DNA from: Bacteroidales bacterium UBA3709
GTDB lineage: Bacteria; Bacteroidota; Bacteroidia; Bacteroidales; UBA932
Reading direction: 5' to 3'
DNA: 64,000 nucleotides
NCBI GenBank assembly: GCA_002372015.1
Contig: DFIA01000008.1
Coordinates: 1-64,000 of the forward strand
Shown here: positions 17,253 to 24,753 of the stretch, in pieces
How positions within the stretch are numbered: the stretch's first letter is position 1
Layout: each line of letters starts with the position of its first letter
The notes under the pieces: generated by a model
Told to the model about the DNA's origin: nothing
Databases searched by the model: none
Seen by the model: only the letters and a program-made list of their open reading frames with translations
Program-made: the position numbers and the translations under genes

Positions 17253-18872
17253 TTATTCCTCAAAAATAGCATAGCATATATTATCTCCTAATTTCATATA
17301 CTCTTTCCCTACTATTTTTTGTCTGAGAGTTGAATCTTTCTTAATACGCCTTTCCTTAAAGAATAGTATTCCTCTTTGAAGGTTTACCAGGCTTGCCGAA
17401 TCAATCTCTGTTATTTGCATATCATTTTGTCTAAAGTAATAATCGAGATTAGGGGCTGCGCTAAAACTATAATAGACAAGTGGCATTTGGCGTTCTTTGG
17501 CTGTTTGAGCAGCTTGCAGGCAGCCTTCTTTTGCTCCTGTCATCTTATTGATGCTGTTCATGGAAAAACTTCCTAAAAATATGGTTACAAATATAGAAGT
17601 AGAAACTATAGATATGGCAAGGTTAGTTTGTTTGCGGCATAGGTATTTTATGGCAATACCGCCTCCCAATGCCATAGGCAGCAATATTATCCAGTAAGGT
17701 GCCCACAGCTGAGGCAGTGTTGTGGCTATTGCTTCCGGCAGTAGGAACCTTTTGAAAATGCTGGCTATTCCAATTATTATAAATAACCAAGCCACGGCAC
17801 CCACTATGGCTTTTACTAACTTGTCGTCTTGAAAATAAGGCAGTAACAAAGCTCCTGAGTATATGAAAAATGGTATGGCCGGCAGCAGATAAATAGGTAT
17901 TTTTGAGCTTACTACAGATAGCATTATAAGAATGGTTAGGGCTGAGGTTACGGCTAATTTTACCCTTGTTTCGCCCAAAAATCTCTTATTTATACCTTTG
18001 ATAATGAGCACCAAGCACAATACAGACCATACGGCGGTAATCCACCAATAGCCGGCAAGATAGAACCAGAATGGAGCTTTATGATGAAAAGAGTTTACTC
18101 CGCGATCTACTGTCTGATGAAAGAGTAGATTGTTCAGGTATGCTTTGCCGCCTTCTATATAAACTCCACTCCACCATAGCGCACATAGCAGAAGCAGTAT
18201 GCTCCAAAATCTCCATCCTAAATATCGTCCGATTCTTAGGTCTTTGTTGGTAATCAAAAATACCAGTATGCAGATAACGGGAGCCAGAAAGCCAATGGCA
18301 CCTTTAGAGAAAATGGCAAGAAATACATATACAGGTAGTAATAGCCTATGTCTTTTAAAGGCTGTACTTTCTTCCGTTCTCACCTTGTTCTTTGTGTCGT
18401 TAGCTCCTTTGGTGTTTGTGTACATTCTCCAGAAAGAGTATAACGCCAAAGTAATGAACATACACATGAGCATATCCATTCTCAACACAACAGACGCGGC
18501 CAAAAACATTACGCTCGAATGGAGCATGAGCAGGGCGGCCGTGCTGTCTTTTGCTCCTATTTTGTCTTTTGTCCATTTGTCCATTACCCAGCTTGTAACA
18601 AAGGCTGGAATCAGACTCAGCAACCCTGCCAATAGCAGCATGTTGTGTTGGCCGAACATTTTTCGGAGCAACATTGCCATCCAAAAATAGAGGGGTGGCT
18701 TGTCTGCATAAGGAGTATCATGATCGTAGAAGGCAAAGAAGCGTCCGTTTTCAATGGCATCATCAACAATGTTCAGATAGCGTAGTTCGTTGCTGGGTGT
18801 GTATTCTCTCAGAATTAGCAGAGGAAGCAGCATCGCTGATATAAACAGATATGTTGCGGCTCTTCTTTTCAT
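17253..18872 (-). CDS. ArnT-like glycosyltransferase family 39 membrane protein
   Basis: The 539-residue polytopic membrane protein carries the ArnT/PMT-type N-terminal periplasmic loop (NELRYLNIVDDAIENGRFFAFYDH, then YADKPPLYFWM). Family members transfer a sugar from polyprenyl phosphate to lipid A or protein outside the inner membrane. About eleven hydrophobic segments follow. The C-terminus is a soluble domain of about 80 residues. Neighbours are a LAB_N membrane protein and a GT2 enzyme, the usual partners that make and flip the polyprenyl-phosphate sugar, so the three probably form one envelope-modification pathway. Confidence 0.86.
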   Translation of the reverse strand: MKRRAATYLFISAMLLPLLILREYTPSNELRYLNIVDDAIENGRFFAFYDHDTPYADKPPLYFWMAMLLRKMFGQHNMLLLAGLLSLIPAFVTSWVMDKWTKDKIGAKDSTAALLMLHSSVMFLAASVVLRMDMLMCMFITLALYSFWRMYTNTKGANDTKNKVRTEESTAFKRHRLLLPVYVFLAIFSKGAIGFLAPVICILVFLITNKDLRIGRYLGWRFWSILLLLCALWWSGVYIEGGKAYLNNLLFHQTVDRGVNSFHHKAPFWFYLAGYWWITAVWSVLCLVLIIKGINKRFLGETRVKLAVTSALTILIMLSVVSSKIPIYLLPAIPFFIYSGALLLPYFQDDKLVKAIVGAVAWLFIIIGIASIFKRFLLPEAIATTLPQLWAPYWIILLPMALGGGIAIKYLCRKQTNLAISIVSTSIFVTIFLGSFSMNSINKMTGAKEGCLQAAQTAKERQMPLVYYSFSAAPNLDYYFRQNDMQITEIDSASLVNLQRGILFFKERRIKKDSTLRQKIVGKEYMKLGDNICYAIFEE

Positions 18873-18944
18873 ATTGTATCTGTGTATGGTTATTCCTGAG
18901 TTTATGGTTACGCTTCTTTTAGTAATAGAGCAGCTCCAATCAAG

Positions 18945-19128
18945 CTACTCTTTGCCCATTTGGCTTATCTAAAAGGTTCATTTTCATGCAGCTTTTTACT
19001 GCAACTTTTCTCGCCATGGCAAATCTAAAACAAGTTTTGCTTTGCTCATCTGGCTCATCGAAAAGTTTCTCGCCATGGCAAAGCTAAAACAAGTTTTGCT
19101 TTGCTCATTTGGCTTATCGAAAAGGTTC
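18945..19128. repeat. Palindromic intergenic repeat, cluster of one partial and two full copies
   Basis: A partial copy (18948-18978, ending GGCTTATCTAAAAGG) is followed by two nearly identical units beginning at about 19010 and 19065, each TCTCGCCATGGCAAA(T/G)C ... GTTTTGCTTTGCTCAT ... ATCGAAAAG. Inside each unit GCAAAGC and AAAAC pair with GTTTT and GCTTTGC, forming a strong hairpin. The last unit supplies the four C-terminal codons (EPFR) and the TAA of the LAB_N gene. The 240-base gap 18873-19113 holds nothing else. Confidence 0.8.
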
Positions 19129-19788
19129 ATTTCTTTTTTGCTTGCGCTGTTTATGCAATATCATTAAATTTCTGGTATAGGAGATAAAGCCTGTGGCCTG
19201 TCCCAAAGCAAGTACAGGATCTGTTCTGATAATGGCGTACGATACTATGGCGGCACTCCCTATAAGGCTGATAACCCAAAATCCTGCAGGGAGTTGGCTT
19301 TCGTTTCTTTTTCGTGAGTAGAAATATTGATATACGAACCTGAGGGTAAAAATTATTTGCCCTAACGAGCCGTAGATAACAAGCCAAAGGGGTATGTTGC
19401 TGTTGAATATGAATTGTTGCTTAAAATTATCTATATCGCGCAACATATAGCCTATAGCTAAGGCAGGAGTAGCTAAAAGGATAGCTCTGATTAAAGATCT
19501 TTTGTTTAACAAAAACTTATCTCCCCATACTCCTTTCATTTTCAGATTCCAGATGTATATATAGTACGAAATAACTTGGCCGAGCATAATGGCAAAGTCG
19601 TTTCTGAGGAAGCCGTATATGAAAAACAGATAGGAGGCCAGCAGGCTTAATATCCAGAAGATGGTTGGAGATACTACTTTCTTTTGCTTCTCAGACATTA
19701 TCCACTGAACAAGAATTCTGGCAGAGAAAAGTCCTTGAGCCAGAAACCCGATAGAGAAAATAATCCATTGGCTTATGGTCTTTTCCAT
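19114..19788 (-). CDS. LAB_N (lipid-A-disaccharide synthase N-terminal-like) membrane protein
   Basis: The protein contains two copies of the small LAB_N membrane domain (about residues 8-75: FLAQGLFSARILVQWIMSEKQKKVVSP...; and 135-205: SLGQIIFTLRFVYQYFYSRKRNESQLP...). The domain is found fused to or beside lipid A and polyprenyl-sugar enzymes; a role in moving lipid-linked sugars is proposed for such proteins, not proven. It sits between the GT2 and ArnT-like genes on the same strand, 10 bases behind GT2. Its last codons and stop lie inside a palindromic repeat element, so its C-terminus may have been set by insertion of that repeat. Confidence 0.82.
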   Translation of the reverse strand: MEKTISQWIIFSIGFLAQGLFSARILVQWIMSEKQKKVVSPTIFWILSLLASYLFFIYGFLRNDFAIMLGQVISYYIYIWNLKMKGVWGDKFLLNKRSLIRAILLATPALAIGYMLRDIDNFKQQFIFNSNIPLWLVIYGSLGQIIFTLRFVYQYFYSRKRNESQLPAGFWVISLIGSAAIVSYAIIRTDPVLALGQATGFISYTRNLMILHKQRKQKRNEPFR

Positions 19789-19798
19789 AGGAGTGGAA

Positions 19799-20533
19799 CT
19801 ATAGGTTATTATCTTTGAATGAGTAGTTGATATATCTTTTCTTCATCCATCTGTAGGCAAAGCAGTCTTTCATAGGTCCTATCAGTCTGTTCCATACATT
19901 GTACTTTGATACACCTGCAATTCTTGGAAAGTGTCTTACCGGCACCTGTTTCATCTTTCCACCTTCTTGCAGCTGAATAAGGGCAGGGAAGAAGCGATGC
20001 ATTCCGGTAAACATAGGGATTCTTTTGGCGTAGGGCGTCTGAATAATTTTTAGAGGGCAACCGGTATCTGCTGCTCCATCGTGAGTAAACATTTTTCTGA
20101 ATCCGTTGGCAAACTTAGATTGGAAATTCTTCCATGCAGAATCTTTGCGGTTTGCTCTTATTCCCATTACAAGAGGATACTGGTCTGCATATGGCAAAAG
20201 TAGGTCAAAATCTTCTGGTGTGGTTTGCAAATCGGCATCTATGTAGCCTACTAATGGAGAATATGTATTATCGAACCCAGCCTTGATGGCTCCGCTTAAC
20301 CCGGTTCTTTTGTCTAACGATATGTAGAAGAAATTTTTTCTTTGCAGGCACTCTTTTTTTATCATTTCCAAGGAGTTGTCTGCAGAACCATCATTTACAA
20401 ACAGAACGCACATTCCCTTGGTTTCGGAAGAATTGATATACTTGTCTAAGGCATCAGCCAATCTTTCTATATTATCTTCTTCGTTAAAAACGGGAGAAAT
20501 AATGGTGAGTTTATAGTTTGCCGTTTTATTCAT
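19799..20533 (-). CDS. GT2 polyprenyl-phosphate glycosyltransferase (DPM1/ArnC-like)
   Basis: This is a GT-A fold enzyme with TIISPVFNEEDNIERL at the N-terminus, the FVNDGSAD motif and the metal-binding YIDADLQTTPED. It lacks the two C-terminal transmembrane helices of ArnC, so it is soluble or peripheral. Such enzymes place a sugar on undecaprenyl phosphate for an ArnT-like acceptor enzyme. The ORF opens at 20569, but the ATG at 20533 (MNKTANYKLTIISPVFN) gives the normal short N-terminus and is preferred. It is the first gene of the GT2, LAB_N, ArnT-like series. Confidence 0.87.
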   Translation of the reverse strand: MNKTANYKLTIISPVFNEEDNIERLADALDKYINSSETKGMCVLFVNDGSADNSLEMIKKECLQRKNFFYISLDKRTGLSGAIKAGFDNTYSPLVGYIDADLQTTPEDFDLLLPYADQYPLVMGIRANRKDSAWKNFQSKFANGFRKMFTHDGAADTGCPLKIIQTPYAKRIPMFTGMHRFFPALIQLQEGGKMKQVPVRHFPRIAGVSKYNVWNRLIGPMKDCFAYRWMKKRYINYSFKDNNL

Positions 20534-20588
20534 ATAGATACAAAGATAGAAATCTGTTTTGAAAAACACTTAACATACGTTATAAAAG

Positions 20589-20616
20589 AAAAAAGGAGAT
20601 GTTGAAAAACACCTCC
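20589..20616 (-). terminator. Rho-independent terminator of the histone-like gene
   Basis: On the minus strand GGAGGTGTT and AACATCTCC pair over 9 bp (one G-U pair) with a 4-base loop, followed by six T. It lies 24 bases past the stop of the Hc1-like gene. Confidence 0.8.
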
Positions 20617-20640
20617 TCTTTCCGATTGTTGGTCAGTTAA

Positions 20641-20817
20641 TTATTTCTTAGCAGCCTCAACGGAAGCTTTTCTAAACTCTTTCATGAGCTTGCTGATTTC
20701 GAGAGCAGCTTTTCTTGCGCGTGTTCCTGCAGCCTTGTTACCCTTTACAATCTGAGCTTCAGCATCTTTGTTGAAAGCCTCGAACTGAGCCTGAATTTTA
20801 GCAAAAAGTTTTTCCAT
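20641..20817 (-). CDS. Histone H1-like protein Hc1 family (58 aa)
   Basis: This small ORF starts at ATG 20817 and ends at TAA 20641-20643. The protein starts MEKLFAKIQAQFEAFNKD, continues with the basic GNKAAGTRARKAALEISKLMKEFRK segment and ends SVEAAKK. That is the layout of the very short Lys/Ala-rich Hc1-type histone-like proteins of Bacteroidota, thought to bind DNA. It has its own strong terminator and an AT-rich upstream region, so it is an independent transcript. Composition is highly helical with no cysteines. Confidence 0.85.
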   Translation of the reverse strand: MEKLFAKIQAQFEAFNKDAEAQIVKGNKAAGTRARKAALEISKLMKEFRKASVEAAKK

Positions 20818-20952
20818 AATCTTAAATTAAAAATAGATAAAAAATTAGTTATTGTGTTTGTTACAATTATCGTTTGCAAGCATAAAAGTAGCAAAATTTT
20901 CTATAGAAACCAAAAAAACTCCAAACCTTTAATAGAAATTTGAAAAAAGCAG

Positions 20953-22332
20953 TTATTTTCTAAGATATGCGCCCTTAAAACTATCTTTAAACTCTATCTT
21001 CCGGCTTGCGGATAAATTGGCTTTAGTGGTGGAAACCGCTGGCAGAGGGGGATAAAATCCTGTGCCTATATAGGTGAGACAGGCTCCAATCAAATCTTCT
21101 TGTGGCGAAAAGTCGTGGAAGAGATCGTCGTATCTGTATGCTTGTGGAGTGATACCATTGTCGAAATCGGCTTTTCCGTTGGAATTTAGGCAGTAGAAAG
21201 ATACCGGCATAAAGGCATAATCAATCTGGCTGTCTGCTACGTTCTGCGGATATAAGAATACATACATTCCATTAGGTTTTCCATAAGTTTTAGACCCTAC
21301 CGTTACAATATTCATATATGGGCTCAGGCAGTTTATTAGACATTCTGAAGAAGAGGCGGTTCCGCTTCCGGTTATTATAAATAACCTGTTTAGACTCAGA
21401 GAATTGCCGTTTCTTTTTATGATATATTCAGTGTCTGTATGCTGTTGTTGTTTGTTGTGGCTCAATTTGAGGAACAATTTGCCGTCGGCACTGGCTGGGG
21501 CCAATAGGTTTGCAATATCGTGGCATACGCTCAAATCGCCTCCTCCATTGTATCTAAGGTCTAAAATAAGATCTGTAACTCCTTGCTGCTTCATTTGTTG
21601 CAGAGTGTTGAGAATCTCATTCTTCATATTGAGATTAAATGTGCTATAGAGGATATAGCCAACCTTGTCTGTTGGCTGGAGCATGGCGGCATCTGCTTGT
21701 GTGTATGTTTTTGTAAGAGTTACAGAATTGCTCACAAAGGTGGTTTGTCGCAGGTTCAATTCTACACTACTTCCAGATGTGTTCTTGAACGTAAACCTGT
21801 TGGATTGTTTTGCTATTTCGCTATAAAAAGTATTGTTGTTGATTAAGGTGGGAACATCTGTTCCTGCTATGTGTGTTAATTCATACCCCCTCGTAACTCC
21901 AGCAGCAGCAAGTGGGGAATTTTTATCTACATAGCTTATAAATACTTGGTAACTCTTGTAGTATTCAATTGGTTGAGACAGATGAAAACCGTATGAGGTG
22001 GAAATGCCGGTGGACATGGAGTGGTAGCTATCTCTATTCATCATCCAGCTCCAGCGATCTTTTTTTACAAGTTTGGAACTGAAATACTTTTCTACGCTTA
22101 TGTTTTTCTTTGATACGGACTGAGGCATTTGGTCTTCCCAATAGTAGTAAGCATTCATCATCTGATCTATGAACTCTTTTACCACGATGGAGTCTTTACC
22201 CATTTTGCCATTATTGTCTTTGTCTTTGGTGGCAAGCAGGATTATGCCTGTTATACAAGACGATAAGATAAAGGGCAATACAACAGCAACAGCAGATAAA
22301 ATCAGCGCAGGTTTTCTGAATGTCCGTTTCAT
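20953..22332 (-). CDS. S41-family (C-terminal processing-like) peptidase lipoprotein
   Basis: From ATG 22332 the protein has a lipoprotein signal ending at LSSC, a PDZ-like region (about residues 95-190: YQVFISYVDKNSPLAAAGVTRGYELTHIAG) and an S41 catalytic domain. The nucleophile Ser lies in TGSGTASSSECL and the general-base Lys in VGSKTYGKPNG. Family members cleave exported proteins near their C-termini. The lipobox puts it in the periplasm or on the cell surface. The ORF track start upstream would be a TTG; the promoter -7 box at 22354-22361 predicts a transcript start near 22347, supporting 22332. Confidence 0.88.
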   Translation of the reverse strand: MKRTFRKPALILSAVAVVLPFILSSCITGIILLATKDKDNNGKMGKDSIVVKEFIDQMMNAYYYWEDQMPQSVSKKNISVEKYFSSKLVKKDRWSWMMNRDSYHSMSTGISTSYGFHLSQPIEYYKSYQVFISYVDKNSPLAAAGVTRGYELTHIAGTDVPTLINNNTFYSEIAKQSNRFTFKNTSGSSVELNLRQTTFVSNSVTLTKTYTQADAAMLQPTDKVGYILYSTFNLNMKNEILNTLQQMKQQGVTDLILDLRYNGGGDLSVCHDIANLLAPASADGKLFLKLSHNKQQQHTDTEYIIKRNGNSLSLNRLFIITGSGTASSSECLINCLSPYMNIVTVGSKTYGKPNGMYVFLYPQNVADSQIDYAFMPVSFYCLNSNGKADFDNGITPQAYRYDDLFHDFSPQEDLIGACLTYIGTGFYPPLPAVSTTKANLSASRKIEFKDSFKGAYLRK

Positions 22333-22353
22333 AATAATTCGTTTTGGCATTGG

Positions 22354-22381
22354 CAAAAGTATGCTATTTTTATTAAATTTG
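22354..22381. promoter_or_regulatory. Back-to-back -7 boxes between S41 peptidase and AGCS symporter
   Basis: TACTTTTG on the minus strand (22354-22361) serves the peptidase and TAAATTTG on the plus strand (22374-22381) serves the symporter; both match TAnnTTTG. The plus box ends only 5 bases before the symporter ATG at 22387, so that transcript would be nearly leaderless. No perfect TTTG -33 element is seen for either. Confidence 0.45.
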
Positions 22382-22386
22382 CTACT

Positions 22387-23820
22387 ATGGAAGCTTTGGA
22401 TAAAATTTCTTCTGCCGTAAGTTCTTTCATTTGGGGGTGGCCTATGATAATTCTTTTATTAGGCACTCATGTTTTTCTGACAGTGCGTCTTAGGTTTCCG
22501 CAGAAAAGCATCTTTAAGGCAATAGGCATGTCTTTTCGTAAAGATAAGAATTCTACAGGAGATGTTAGCCAGTTTGGGGCTTTATCTACCTCCTTGGCAG
22601 CTACCATAGGTACCGGCAATATAATAGGAGTGGCTACTGCTGTATCGTTAGGAGGTCCGGGAGCCATACTGTGGTGTTGGATAACAGGTGTTTTGGGTAT
22701 AGCTACAAAATATGGCGAGGGTTTGCTGGCTATTAAATACAGAGTAAAAACGGCTAAAGGGACAATGCTTGGTGGCCCTATGTATGCCCTTGAACGTGGG
22801 GTGGGCAGTAAATTCTTAGCTGTACTTTTCTGCATTTTTGCAGCTTTGGCCGCTTTTGGTATCGGCGATACGGTGCAGGCCAATGCTATTTCTACCTTGT
22901 TAGATCAGGAGGGGCTCTTTGGCCCTGATTTTACGGGTATTCCAAAGTCATATACCGGCATTGTTGTGGCATTTATGGTTATGCTTGTTACTTTTTTTGG
23001 CATACGGGGAATTGCAAGGGTATGTGGTTTTCTTGTGCCTTTTATGGCTATTTTCTACATATTGGGCTGTCTGATTATTCTGGTTATAAACTGGGGCGTA
23101 TTAGGCCAGGCTATATCTCTGATATGTAAATCGGCCTTTTCTGCCAAGGCAGGATTAGGCGGGCTTGCCGGAACTACGGTTATGATGGCTTGTCGCTATG
23201 GTATAGCCCGTGGGCTTTTTTCAAACGAATCAGGTATGGGTTCTGCGCCTATTGCAGCGGCGGCGGCAAAAACAAAAAATCCGGTTAGACAGGCATTAGT
23301 ATCTTCTACCGGAACATTCTGGGATACGGTTGTAGTATGTGCCTTAACCGGCTTGGTTTTGGTTTCGAGTATAATTGCCAATCCGGAGATAGACTATAAA
23401 GATGGAGCAAAACTTACTCAACTTGCCTTTGGGCAAATTCCGTATGTGGGCTCTATAATTTTGACTGTTAGCCTTGTAACCTTTGCGTTTTCTACCATTT
23501 TGGGCTGGAGCTACTATGCGGAGCGCAGTGTAGAGTACTTGGCAGGCAGAAAAGTGGTTTTTATCTATCGTATTGTTTGGGTGGTACTCATATACGTAGG
23601 AGCGGTTATGAATCTTACTGTTGTATGGAACTTTGCAGACATACTTAATGCTCTTATGGTTGTGCCTAACATAATTTCTCTCATACTGTTGAGTGGGGTA
23701 ATTGTTTCTGAAACCAGAAAATATCTTTGGTCCGGAGAATTGGATAAAGAAACAGACGAAGAAATACCTCTTATAACCGGAAGACGGGCAGAAGATGCCG
23801 AATTAACATCAGAACCATAA
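22387..23820 (+). CDS. Alanine/glycine:cation symporter (AGCS family)
   Basis: The polytopic 477-residue protein imports alanine or glycine with sodium. Its signature is FGALSTSLAATIGTGNIIGVATAVSLGGPGAILWCWITG (about residues 53-95) and the AGCS-typical GIARGLFSNESGMGSAPIAAAAAKT. The C-terminal tail after the last helix is short and acidic (ELDKETDEEIPLITGRRAEDAE). It is followed 17 bases later by a lipid-kinase gene on the same strand, so the two may be co-transcribed, though no functional link is evident. Confidence 0.93.
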   Translation: MEALDKISSAVSSFIWGWPMIILLLGTHVFLTVRLRFPQKSIFKAIGMSFRKDKNSTGDVSQFGALSTSLAATIGTGNIIGVATAVSLGGPGAILWCWITGVLGIATKYGEGLLAIKYRVKTAKGTMLGGPMYALERGVGSKFLAVLFCIFAALAAFGIGDTVQANAISTLLDQEGLFGPDFTGIPKSYTGIVVAFMVMLVTFFGIRGIARVCGFLVPFMAIFYILGCLIILVINWGVLGQAISLICKSAFSAKAGLGGLAGTTVMMACRYGIARGLFSNESGMGSAPIAAAAAKTKNPVRQALVSSTGTFWDTVVVCALTGLVLVSSIIANPEIDYKDGAKLTQLAFGQIPYVGSIILTVSLVTFAFSTILGWSYYAERSVEYLAGRKVVFIYRIVWVVLIYVGAVMNLTVVWNFADILNALMVVPNIISLILLSGVIVSETRKYLWSGELDKETDEEIPLITGRRAEDAELTSEP

Positions 23821-23837
23821 GTTTTGCGTTATTTATT

Positions 23838-24725
23838 ATGGGCAGGGTTGTATTTATAGTGAATCCCGTGTCGGGAACTTCTTCCAAGATAGATATAGAA
23901 AAAATTATAGCTTCCAACTTAGATATAGCAATGTCTGAGGTAGGCATATTTAGAACCGAGTATGCAGGCCATGCAGAAATAATAGCAGCGCAGGCAGTAA
24001 AAGATGGTGCAGGTATTGTTGTGGCGGTAGGTGGAGATGGTACTGTAAATGAGGTTGGTAGAGCTTTAATTGGAGCGGAGGCCGCTATGGGTGTTATTCC
24101 TATGGGGAGTGGAAACGGCCTTGCCTTGCATCTTGGAATACCTACAAAAGTAGAAGCGGCCATAAAGTTGATAAATCGTAATAGAACTCAGCTGATAGAT
24201 TGCGGTATTGTAAACAACCGGCCTTTCTTTTGTACGAGCGGGGTTGGTTTTGATGCTGAGGTTAGCAAGGAGTTTGCCTGCTCTGAGCGCAGGGGGCTTT
24301 TCAGCTATGCAGAAATTGCTTTAGCCAAGTGGCGTTCGTATAAGCCAGATACCTACACTATTCATTCTGTAAGCAGGCTCGGAGAAAAGAAACTTCTGTT
24401 TAGCGGAGAGGCTTTTCTTGTAACCATTGCAAATGCAGCTCAGTGGGGTAATAATGCATATATAGCCCCAAATGCTTCTGTAACAGACGGTTTATTGGAT
24501 CTGATAATTGTAAAATCTCTGCCGCTATGGAAAATTCCCAAGCTTGGCTGGAATTTATTCCATAAGACATTATACCATAATTCAAACATAGAGTCTTATA
24601 CTATGCATGGTTTTTCCATAAGCAGAAATTTATCTGAGTTGGCTCATATAGACGGCGATCCTTTACAGCTGGGCAGTGCTCTGAATTTTAGCATACGGCC
24701 GTCTGTATTAAAGGTGTTAGTGTAG
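23838..24725 (+). CDS. Diacylglycerol/sphingolipid kinase family protein (YegS/LCB5-like)
   Basis: The N-terminal catalytic domain carries the ATP-binding VAVGGDGTVNEVG and the GVIPMGSGNGLALHLGIP motif. The C-terminal beta-sandwich ends with HIDGDPLQLG. Such kinases phosphorylate diacylglycerol or related lipids at the membrane; since Bacteroidota make sphingolipids, a sphingoid substrate is possible but not shown. At 295 residues it is of normal length. It shares its strand and a short gap with the AGCS gene and converges on dpp3. Confidence 0.9.
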   Translation: MGRVVFIVNPVSGTSSKIDIEKIIASNLDIAMSEVGIFRTEYAGHAEIIAAQAVKDGAGIVVAVGGDGTVNEVGRALIGAEAAMGVIPMGSGNGLALHLGIPTKVEAAIKLINRNRTQLIDCGIVNNRPFFCTSGVGFDAEVSKEFACSERRGLFSYAEIALAKWRSYKPDTYTIHSVSRLGEKKLLFSGEAFLVTIANAAQWGNNAYIAPNASVTDGLLDLIIVKSLPLWKIPKLGWNLFHKTLYHNSNIESYTMHGFSISRNLSELAHIDGDPLQLGSALNFSIRPSVLKVLV

Positions 24726-24753
24726 CCATCGTATAATCTTACTCAAGATAGTT

